From Oscillospiraceae bacterium (GTDB lineage Bacteria > Bacillota > Clostridia > Oscillospirales > Oscillospiraceae), in the NCBI GenBank assembly GCA_024404735.1, contig JAKSPP010000058.1, positions 1-8,729 on the forward strand: a DNA stretch of 8,729 nt, given 5' to 3'. The first letter of the stretch is position 1. Each line of letters opens with the position of its first letter. The position numbers were made by a program, and so were the translations under genes. Below, one piece after another: positions 1 through 4,887 of the stretch. Under the pieces are notes generated by a model that saw nothing but the letters and a program-made list of their open reading frames with translations, ran no database searches and was not told the origin of the DNA.

Positions 1-1
1 T

Positions 2-169
2 GCAAAAATCAGCTCCATTCCCGCAATTATCGCAAACTCCACCGAGGCAGAGCTTATTCATGAGGCCGCTATCGGAAAGATAGCCGGTGAGCAGCTTCTT
101 AAGCTTCAGACTCTGGGACTTACAAGAGAAGAGGCCGAGGAGAGAATCCTCAAGGGCTTCCTTGCATAA
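2..169 (+). CDS. SufB/SufD-family Fe-S assembly protein, C-terminal end (5' truncated)
   Basis: Only the last 55 codons are in the window; the reading frame is open from base 2 to the TAA at 167-169. The tail contains IPAIIA, then LIHEAAIGKIAGEQL and a LGLTREEAEERILKGFL ending. This is the conserved C-terminal pattern of the SufB/SufD scaffold family (HEAA-G-I, then a GLT/S-EEA helix). Such proteins form the SufBCD scaffold on which iron-sulfur clusters are built in the cytoplasm. The abrupt ending after GFLA fits the short archaeal/clostridial SufB-like form better than classical SufB, which has a longer tail; this is from recall of the family. The SufC ATPase and other suf genes would be expected just upstream, outside the window. 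The stop overlaps the next start (TAATG), suggesting one transcript. Confidence 0.8.
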   Translation, partial: AKISSIPAIIANSTEAELIHEAAIGKIAGEQLLKLQTLGLTREEAEERILKGFLA

Positions 170-1023
170 TGAGTCATTTTATTGACCTGCACACACACTC
201 AAGCGCCTCGGATGGTACGGATGCCCCCGAGGCGCTTATTGAAAGTGCGAAAAAGGCGGGACTTGGCGCAATTGCAATAACGGACCACGACTGCTTCGGC
301 TCGGAAAAGGCCTTTGGGGCTGCAGAAAAAGAGGGAATAGAGTTTGTGCCGGGAATTGAGGTTTCGATAGGCTATCCTCCCCCCAGAGGGAGAATAATCG
401 AGGATGAGGGGATACATATTCTCGGCCTCTTTATAAATCCGGAGGCCCCCGCTCTTAAGGAGCTTCTTTGCGAGGTCGTTGCGGAAAGGGAAGACAGAAA
501 CGAAAAAATCGCAAGGGCAATGCGGGATGACGGCCTTCCCGTATTTCTGGAGGACCTGAAGAAAAATAACCCCGGGGCCGTTATAGGAAGGCCCCATTTC
601 GGAGCGGCTCTGGTAAAATGCGGGGCTGCCTCCGATATGAATGATGCCTTCTTCAGATACCTCAATCCCACTAAAAAATATTTCCGCAAGAGGGAATACA
701 TAGAAAAACAGCGCTGCTTTGATGTAATACATGCCTCGGGAGGCATTCCCGTTATCGCCCATCCGCTGCAGTACAAATATCCCCCCGATGAATTCGAGGC
801 TTTTATCCGGGATATGAAAAGCTGCGGCGCAGAGGCAATGGAATGCGTTTATACGGGCTATGGTCCGGGGCAGCAGCGCCTTCTTATGAGTATGGCAAAG
901 CGCTTTGAGCTTCTTCCGTCGGGGGGCAGTGATTACCACGGCAGCAAAAAGAGCATAAAGCTGGGAGGAGCAAAGGTCCCCTATGAATACCTCGAAGGGC
1001 TTAAGGATAGGCTTCGGAGATAA
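169..1023 (+). CDS. PHP-domain metal-dependent phosphoesterase (YciV/RNase AM, TrpH-like)
   Basis: A 284-residue protein, close to the family's usual length (about 280-295). The PHP metal-site motifs appear in order: HTH (8-10), D15, TDHD (39-42), PGIE (61-64), H83, RPHF (141-144), AHP (197-199) and GSDYHG (253-258). Members hydrolyse phosphoester bonds with a trinuclear metal site. Characterised relatives include a 3',5'-nucleoside bisphosphate phosphatase and E. coli RNase AM, a 5'-to-3' exonuclease that trims rRNA 5' ends. Which activity applies here cannot be told from sequence. The ATG shares one base with the stop of the SufB-like gene, so translation is probably coupled; AAGGG at 152-156 is only a weak, distant ribosome site. 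The first residues run straight into the PHP fold, supporting this start. A strong terminator follows. No signal peptide is seen, so it should be cytoplasmic. Confidence 0.9.
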   Translation: MSHFIDLHTHSSASDGTDAPEALIESAKKAGLGAIAITDHDCFGSEKAFGAAEKEGIEFVPGIEVSIGYPPPRGRIIEDEGIHILGLFINPEAPALKELLCEVVAEREDRNEKIARAMRDDGLPVFLEDLKKNNPGAVIGRPHFGAALVKCGAASDMNDAFFRYLNPTKKYFRKREYIEKQRCFDVIHASGGIPVIAHPLQYKYPPDEFEAFIRDMKSCGAEAMECVYTGYGPGQQRLLMSMAKRFELLPSGGSDYHGSKKSIKLGGAKVPYEYLEGLKDRLRR

Positions 1024-1054
1024 TTAAGGCCGTTTTGCTTACGGCTCTGTAACG

Positions 1055-1093
1055 AAAAGCGAAGGGCGTAAAAGGCCCTTTGCTTTTCTTTTT
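1055..1093 (+). terminator. Intrinsic terminator after the PHP gene
   Basis: A 13-bp stem (1055-1067 with 1075-1087, one G-U pair) closes a 7-nt loop and is followed by CTTTTT. It sits 31 bases after the PHP stop and should end the suf-PHP transcript. Confidence 0.9.
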
Positions 1094-1104
1094 GCCGAAA
1101 GTAC

Positions 1105-1133
1105 TTGATTTCACCGAAAAGTAATAATATAAT
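1105..1133 (+). promoter_or_regulatory. Predicted sigma-A promoter of the cupin gene
   Basis: TTGATT (1105-1110), a 17-nt spacer, then TATAAT (1128-1133). Transcription would begin near 1140, giving a leader of about 50 nt. Confidence 0.7.
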
Positions 1134-1136
1134 GTG

Positions 1137-1165
1137 ATTGTCAAATATTGAATTATTCTGACAAT
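1137..1165. promoter_or_regulatory. Inverted repeat just downstream of the cupin promoter -10 (possible operator)
   Basis: ATTGTCA (1137-1143) and TGACAAT (1159-1165) are perfect inverted repeats separated by 15 nt. Inside them AATA (1144-1147) can pair with TATT (1154-1157) if C1158 is bulged. The repeat overlaps the predicted transcription start, the usual place for a repressor site. The cognate regulator is not identifiable. Confidence 0.45.
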
Positions 1166-1189
1166 ATAATACCGAAAGGATGAAACAGT

Positions 1190-1672
1190 ATGAGCGATTT
1201 CGTTATGGATAAAGACGGACAATTCGGAGATATGATAGTTCAGGGCCTTCCCGAGCGTTTTACAATTCCATCCGATTTCAACACGATATACAAGGAGTGG
1301 GGCGACCGTATCCTTTACATTGATTCAAGCGTTGTTCCCGGCGCTTTCCAGATGAATACCAGCTGGTATATCAATGCCCCCGACTTTAATCCCCTGCCCT
1401 ATCATGATGAGCATTCTCACGATTTTGATGAGCTCGTCGGCTTCCTGGGCTCCAATCCCGAGGATAAGGAGGACCTGGGCGGAATTATCGAAATCGGCAT
1501 AAACGGCGAGCTTCACCGCCTTACAAAGAGCTCCATTATCTTTATGCCCGCAGGAATGAAGCATCTTCCTCTTCGCATAGTAGAGCTCCACAGACCCATC
1601 CTGCATTTCTCCGTTTCCATGAACCCCACCTATTACTGCAAGCGCACAGCAGACGGGGAGAAAAAGGACTGA
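1190..1672 (+). CDS. Small cupin-domain metal-binding protein
   Basis: A 160-residue protein with both cupin motifs. Motif 1 is H75-x-H77-x3-E81-x5-G87; motif 2 is P120-x-G122-x2-H125. H75, H77, E81 and H125 give the standard four-ligand metal site, so it probably binds Fe, Mn, Zn or a similar ion. There is a single cupin domain, with about 65 residues before the first motif, no signal peptide and no membrane segment, so it should be cytoplasmic. AAAGGA at about 1175-1180 precedes the ATG by roughly 9 nt, and no in-frame start further upstream looks better. It has its own promoter and no convincing terminator after it. Substrate and reaction are unknown: cupins range from dioxygenases and isomerases to ligand sensors. 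It resembles conserved clostridial cupin proteins of unassigned role. Confidence 0.8.
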   Translation: MSDFVMDKDGQFGDMIVQGLPERFTIPSDFNTIYKEWGDRILYIDSSVVPGAFQMNTSWYINAPDFNPLPYHDEHSHDFDELVGFLGSNPEDKEDLGGIIEIGINGELHRLTKSSIIFMPAGMKHLPLRIVELHRPILHFSVSMNPTYYCKRTADGEKKD

Positions 1673-1695
1673 TAATGCTTTTTAAGGGGTAATGA

Positions 1696-1724
1696 TTGAC
1701 AAAAAGCCCGAAATAGGATATACT
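1696..1724 (+). promoter_or_regulatory. Predicted promoter of the CsoR-family repressor gene
   Basis: TTGACA (1696-1701), a 17-nt spacer, then TATACT (1719-1724), close to consensus. The start point would be near 1731, inside the ATACCC repeats. Confidence 0.8.
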
Positions 1725-1725
1725 T

Positions 1726-1741
1726 ATACCCATACCCCTAT
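1726..1741. promoter_or_regulatory. Tandem ATACCC half-sites over the repressor's start point (probable autoregulatory operator)
   Basis: Two back-to-back ATACCC hexamers (1726-1731 and 1732-1737) followed by CCTAT. They match the left half of the ATACC-N6-GGTAT palindromes before the next gene, but the right half is poor (CCTAT instead of GGTAT). CsoR-family operators are built from such A/T-flanked C-tract/G-tract halves. The position at the transcription start fits autorepression. Confidence 0.5.
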
Positions 1742-1762
1742 ACACTACAGGAGATATATTAG

Positions 1763-2038
1763 ATGAAACAATGCATGGACAGCGAAAACCTGCACCGCCG
1801 CTTAAAGAAAATTGCCGGTCAGGTTCAGGCAATTGAGCGTATGATTGACGAGGATATTCCCTGCGAGGATGTACTTTCTCAGATAAACGCAGCCAAATCT
1901 GCCCTACATAAATGCGGTCAGCTCGTTCTTGAAGGACACATCCGCCATTGTGTCCGTGACGGTCTTGTTGAGGGCGATGCGGATAAGACCATCGCAAGCT
2001 TCACCAAGGCTGTGGAGCGCTTCTCGAATATGGGCTGA
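1763..2038 (+). CDS. CsoR/FrmR-family metal-sensing transcriptional repressor
   Basis: A 91-residue all-helical protein matching the DUF156 family along its length: HRRLKKIAGQVQAIERMI, then IPCEDVLSQINAAKSAL, then LEGHIRHCV. The first-shell ligand set of CsoR is present with correct spacing: C34, H59 (25 later) and C63 (4 later), corresponding to C36/H61/C65 of M. tuberculosis CsoR. Members are tetramers that bind operator DNA without ligand and release it when Cu(I), another metal, formaldehyde or persulfide binds. The second-shell positions Tyr and Glu of Mtb CsoR read P33 and S79, so copper is likely but not certain; extra cysteines occur at 4 and 51. AGGAG (1749-1753) lies 9 nt before the ATG. 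It has its own promoter and terminator. Matching half-sites at its own and the next promoter suggest it controls both. Confidence 0.88.
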   Translation: MKQCMDSENLHRRLKKIAGQVQAIERMIDEDIPCEDVLSQINAAKSALHKCGQLVLEGHIRHCVRDGLVEGDADKTIASFTKAVERFSNMG

Positions 2039-2048
2039 GCAGGTATGG

Positions 2049-2086
2049 ACAAAAAAGCAGTTTTTTACTGCTTTTTTGTTTTTCTT
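2049..2086 (+). terminator. Intrinsic terminator after the CsoR-family gene
   Basis: A 12-bp perfect stem (2049-2060 with 2068-2079) with a 7-nt loop, followed by TTTTCTT. It starts 10 bases after the stop and abuts the -35 box of the next promoter, so the two genes are transcribed separately. Confidence 0.9.
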
Positions 2087-2087
2087 C

Positions 2088-2117
2088 TTGACAAACCTAT
2101 ACCCCTTATGGTATAAA
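2088..2117 (+). promoter_or_regulatory. Predicted promoter of the ATPase-like gene
   Basis: TTGACA (2088-2093), an 18-nt spacer, then TATAAA (2112-2117). The spacer is largely filled by an ATACC...GGTAT palindrome, so a bound repressor would block polymerase. Confidence 0.75.
2098..2115. promoter_or_regulatory. Operator A: TATACC-N6-GGTATA palindrome between -35 and -10
   Basis: TATACC (2098-2103) and GGTATA (2110-2115) form a perfect 6-bp inverted repeat around CCTTAT. The ATACC-N6-GGTAT core (2099-2114) is 16 bp, the style of CsoR/CstR operators. The partner is probably the adjacent CsoR-family repressor. Confidence 0.7.
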
Positions 2118-2125
2118 TAGGTCAT

Positions 2126-2149
2126 GGAGATACCCGGGTGGGTATATCC
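2126..2149. promoter_or_regulatory. Operator B: extended ATACCC-N4-GGGTAT palindrome in the leader
   Basis: ATACCC (2130-2135) and GGGTAT (2140-2145) are perfect inverted repeats around GGGT. With one mismatch the arms extend to 10 bp (2126-2135 and 2140-2149). It shares the 16-bp ATACC-N6-GGTAT core with operator A; the centres are 31 bp apart, about three helical turns, so both would face the same side of the DNA. Confidence 0.7.
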
Positions 2150-2155
2150 GGGAGG
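2150..2155 (+). promoter_or_regulatory. Ribosome binding site fixing the ATPase-like start at ATG 2162
   Basis: GGGAGG lies 6 nt before ATG 2162. This rules out the in-frame GTG at 2138, which lies inside operator B and has no ribosome site. Confidence 0.85.
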
Positions 2156-2161
2156 TTAAAA

Positions 2162-3103
2162 ATGGATAAATTCCGAAGCAGTCTTACAAGGGTCCTGACC
2201 GCTCTTAACAGGGCCCGTGCTTTCTGCATAGTCCTGTCCGCTATTGGACTTGCGGTAAGCCACAGCGCATTTTCTTTTTTCCCCTTTAATGAGGCATTTT
2301 TCGCTATCGGTCTATGCGGAATGCCCATTGTAATTGAGTCCGCTCTTGTTTTTGACGGAAAAAACGAGATTACGGTCAACTCACTTAAAGCTCTCGTTAT
2401 TATTATTTCCCTTTTTGTCTGCACGCCCTTTATTTCCGGACTTGTCTGCATAAGCTTCCGTGTATTCGGCCTTATTGAATCGGCTCTTCTCGGAAGAGTC
2501 AGAAGAGATGCAGATTCACTTGCTTCCTTAAATCCTGCCTATGTCAGAATCGAGGACGAGATGGGTCAGCGCTTTATTACGGCAGAAGAGCTTAAGCCCG
2601 GTGATAAAATAAAGGTGCTTTCCGGCGAGATTGTCCCCGCAGACGGGGTTCTTCTTTCCGAAGCTGCAGGGATAAGCACAGGTCTTATCCTCGGAAGCTC
2701 CGAGGCGACAATGCTTAAAGAGGGAGGCTTCGTGAGAAGCGGAAGTATAAACGAGGCAGGCGCTTTTTACCTTGAAGCCTCTGCAAAATGTTCGGACAGC
2801 ACTCTTCAGAGGTTCATCGAAGCAACGCTTTCCGAAAAGGCCAAAACACAGAGGGCTCTCTCCCTGGCAGACAGATATTCAAAGCTTATTATTCTTGTTG
2901 CTTTTGCCGCAGCCGCTATTGCGTGCATATCCGGGAATAATAATTCTCTCAGCATCTGTCTGATTACGGCAATAGGCTGCGGAACGGTTATTCCCGCCCT
3001 TGTTTCCGCGATTTTTGCAATGCTCGGAAGAGAAATCCCGCCATTTAAGCTTACGCACAGGCTTTTTTACAGGATTCCCGGGGAAAGCAAGGCTACTGTC
3101 TGA
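2162..3103 (+). CDS. Truncated, catalytically degenerate P1B-type ATPase-like membrane protein
   Basis: A 313-residue protein resembling only the N-terminal half of heavy-metal P1B ATPases. Hydrophobic segments lie at about 21-38, 45-63, 75-95 and 91-108. An actuator-like domain follows at about 125-235, with the recognisable ELKPGDKIKVLSGEIVPADG stretch (143-162) and a GS-x-N-x2-G strand (194-200). Two more membrane segments lie at about 241-257 and 263-288. The expected catalytic parts are missing: the TGES loop aligns to LGSS (177-180), losing the dephosphorylating Glu; the CPC ion motif aligns to IGCG (271-274); and the protein ends about where DKTGT should begin, so the P and N domains are absent. 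A terminator follows within 60 bases and no DKTGT occurs in the region, so this is not a simple frameshift. Intact operators, promoter and ribosome site argue that it is used, perhaps as a metal-binding or partner membrane protein. Function is unknown. Confidence 0.75.
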   Translation: MDKFRSSLTRVLTALNRARAFCIVLSAIGLAVSHSAFSFFPFNEAFFAIGLCGMPIVIESALVFDGKNEITVNSLKALVIIISLFVCTPFISGLVCISFRVFGLIESALLGRVRRDADSLASLNPAYVRIEDEMGQRFITAEELKPGDKIKVLSGEIVPADGVLLSEAAGISTGLILGSSEATMLKEGGFVRSGSINEAGAFYLEASAKCSDSTLQRFIEATLSEKAKTQRALSLADRYSKLIILVAFAAAAIACISGNNNSLSICLITAIGCGTVIPALVSAIFAMLGREIPPFKLTHRLFYRIPGESKATV

Positions 3104-3125
3104 AAATATAAGCCGGATAACAGAA

Positions 3126-3165
3126 AACGAGGCAAAGGATTTTTCCTTCGCCTCGTTGTTTTTTT
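3126..3165. terminator. Terminator between convergent genes (strong on plus, possibly bidirectional)
   Basis: A 14-bp stem (3126-3139 with 3144-3157) with one A-C mismatch and a TTTT loop. On the plus strand it is followed by GTTTTTTT and ends the ATPase-like transcript. On the minus strand the tail reads TTCTGTT, a weaker U-tract that could serve the FKBP gene ending at 3183. Confidence 0.85.
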
Positions 3166-3182
3166 GTTATTACGGAAAGAGA

Positions 3183-4055
3183 TCAGTCTTCGTTAATCTC
3201 TACAAGCTCAATCTTGAAGTTAAGCTCCTTGCCTGCCATCTCGTTGTTTGCATCGAGAACGATGGTGGTATCATCGCGGGATACAACGGTAACGGGGAAG
3301 CGACGGCCGGTGGAGTCGGAAAGAGCAACTCTCTCGCCGGGCTCGAGGGTTTCGGAGCCGGGAAGCTCTGCAATGGGGAAGGAGTAAACCATATTCTCGT
3401 AACGCTCACCGTAAGCCTTGTCGGGGGTGAGGTGAACATTGACAATCTGGCCGAGCTCCATATTTGCAACGGCCTCATCGAAGCCGAGAATCATCATGCC
3501 CATACCACAGAGGAACTCCATGGGTTCGCCGCGGTCATAGGAGGAGTCGAACTTCTCGCCGTTATTGAAGGTTCCCTCATAGTGAACCTTTACACGCTTG
3601 CCAACATTGGGGCCCTCAACGGTGGGAGCACCGTGGCATCCGCCACCGCAGCTGCCGCAGCTACCGCCGCAGCCACCGCCACAGCTTCCGCCGCAGCCCT
3701 CTTCCTCTTCCTCATGTTCGTGGTCGTGGTGGTCGCAGTTTACGCCCTGAGACTGAAGCTCACCGTTAATGAATGCCTGAACGGCTGCATCTGCATCTCC
3801 CTGAGCGCCGGAGCAAATCTGAATGCCGGCTCTGTCAAGGGCATCCTTTGCGCCGGAGCCGATGCCACCGCAGATAAGAGCATCAACGTACTCGTCTGCA
3901 AGAAGAATGGCAAGAGCCTCGTGACCGCTGCCCTCTGTGCTGATTACTCTGGAGGAGACAATTTTAGTTCCTTCGCACTCGTAAATCTTGAAGTAAGAGG
4001 AGTGTCCGAAATGCTGGAAAACGTATCCGTTTTCGTAGGTTACTGCTACTTTCAT
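3183..4055 (-). CDS. NifX-like domain fused through a Cys/His-rich linker to a SlyD-type FKBP peptidyl-prolyl isomerase
   Basis: A 290-residue two-domain protein. Residues 1-103 match the dinitrogenase iron-molybdenum cofactor (NifX/NifB-C) fold: MKVAVTYENG start, FGH (16-18), ALICGGIGSGA (59-69) and a final AFINGEL. Residues 107-141 are a low-complexity metal-binding linker with five His, an E5 run and seven Cys in CGGSC/GGGC spacing. Residues 150-290 are a SlyD-like FKBP: VHYEGTF, KFDSSY, ME-FLCGMG (HGxG in SlyD), AYGE (214-217), an insert-in-flap region, then VLDANNEMAGKELNF. SlyD is a prolyl isomerase, chaperone and nickel carrier whose metal-binding tail is C-terminal; here the metal segment is central. 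No signal peptide, so cytoplasmic. AAAAGGA lies 8 nt before the ATG. It follows the SDR gene by 31 bases on the same strand and is probably the last gene of that operon. A metallochaperone role is inferred. Confidence 0.87.
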   Translation of the reverse strand: MKVAVTYENGYVFQHFGHSSYFKIYECEGTKIVSSRVISTEGSGHEALAILLADEYVDALICGGIGSGAKDALDRAGIQICSGAQGDADAAVQAFINGELQSQGVNCDHHDHEHEEEEEGCGGSCGGGCGGSCGSCGGGCHGAPTVEGPNVGKRVKVHYEGTFNNGEKFDSSYDRGEPMEFLCGMGMMILGFDEAVANMELGQIVNVHLTPDKAYGERYENMVYSFPIAELPGSETLEPGERVALSDSTGRRFPVTVVSRDDTTIVLDANNEMAGKELNFKIELVEINED

Positions 4056-4086
4056 CTTTGATATCCTTTTTCCTTATTAATATAAA

Positions 4087-4887
4087 TTATTGTGCGTACA
4101 TAAGCTTCAGTATGAACCTTATAAGGCTATAGGGCAAAAGTCTGCCCAGAAGACCGAAGGCCTTGTACTGAAGACCGATAATATACCTTGGGGCAAGTCT
4201 CCTTTTCATTGCAACCCCGGCAATGAAGGCGCCTGCGACGGAGGCGGGCATACCGCCCGTTTCATCCTTTTCCATAACTGCAACGGAGCGGGAAATACGC
4301 CCCCCGTATATATCGTCTCCAATTATACACTTGTTTCTTGCAGAAGTAAAGCCGGATTTGATATCTCCGGGTAAAATAGCACAGACACTTATCCCAAAGG
4401 GGGCAAGCTCATTTGCATAGGCCTCGGTGAAGGCGAGAATTGCGGACTTTGAGATGGAGTACCAGCCCTGAAAGGGAATGGAGAATATTCCGGCAACGGA
4501 GCTTATGTTGATTATTCTGCCCTCGCCCTTTTCCCTCATATGGGCGGTGACGGCTTTAGAGCAGTTTACGGTGCCGAAAAGATTAACCTCAAGCTGTCTT
4601 TTGGCATCGGAGTTTTCCGTAAACTCCATGGCCCCGGAAATACCGAAGCCTGCGTTGTTAATAAGGATATCAATTTTTCCCTCGCGGGAGATTATCTCCG
4701 AAACCGCAGCCTCAACGGCATCGGGGTCGGATACATCGGCAGAGAGATACTCAATGCCGGGAACGTTACCGGGCCTTCTCGAAAGAGAATACACCCTGCA
4801 GCCACGGGAAAGAAGACTTTTTGCGGTTTCCTCCCCGATTCCGTTTGAGCCGCCTGTTACAAGGACAACCTTATTTTGCGTTTTCAT
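4087..4887 (-). CDS. Short-chain dehydrogenase/reductase, candidate 3-ketosphinganine-type reductase
   Basis: A 266-residue classical SDR. It has the TGGSNGIG nucleotide motif (11-18), D51 after the third strand, NNAG (77-80), N102, S129/S130 in NISSVAG, and Y143-x3-K147. SRR (36-38) after the second strand suggests NADP(H) preference. The C-terminal 35 residues are hydrophobic and basic (YIIGLQYKAFGLLGRLL...), which could seat it on the membrane. The start at 4887 is preferred because AGAAGG (4894-4899) lies 6 nt upstream and the protein begins just before the first strand; an in-frame ATG at 4923 would add 12 unrelated residues. It overlaps the end of the alpha-oxoamine synthase gene by 17 bases, so translation is probably coupled. 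Such a partner would naturally reduce the synthase's beta-keto amine product, as 3-ketodihydrosphingosine reductase does. The SDR family is broad, so substrate is inferred from context only. Confidence 0.85.
   Translation of the reverse strand: MKTQNKVVLVTGGSNGIGEETAKSLLSRGCRVYSLSRRPGNVPGIEYLSADVSDPDAVEAAVSEIISREGKIDILINNAGFGISGAMEFTENSDAKRQLEVNLFGTVNCSKAVTAHMREKGEGRIINISSVAGIFSIPFQGWYSISKSAILAFTEAYANELAPFGISVCAILPGDIKSGFTSARNKCIIGDDIYGGRISRSVAVMEKDETGGMPASVAGAFIAGVAMKRRLAPRYIIGLQYKAFGLLGRLLPYSLIRFILKLMYAQ

Noticed and set aside
199..939. Minus-strand open frame of 246 codons
   Set aside because: It is antisense to the PHP gene, whose metal-site motifs are complete. Its translation shows no family resemblance.
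1661..1685. Possible terminator after the cupin gene
   Set aside because: Only a weak A/T-rich pairing (AAAAAG with CTTTTT) across a large loop, without a proper U-tract.
2138..2161. GTG start giving an 8-residue extension of the ATPase-like protein
   Set aside because: It sits inside operator B with no ribosome site. GGGAGG is placed correctly for ATG 2162.
2990..3180. Frameshift that would restore the P domain of the ATPase-like protein
   Set aside because: No DKTGT or nucleotide-domain sequence appears in any frame before the terminator and the convergent gene.
3000..4061. Long plus-strand open frame (353 codons)
   Set aside because: It lies antisense to the NifX/FKBP gene. It is open because of that gene's Gly/Cys/Ala-rich codons, and its translation is low-complexity Ala/Val without a domain. 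The opposite strand has clear motifs and a ribosome site.
4056..4086. Separate promoter for the NifX/FKBP gene
   Set aside because: The 31-base gap holds a ribosome site but no clear -35/-10 pair. Readthrough from the SDR gene is simpler.
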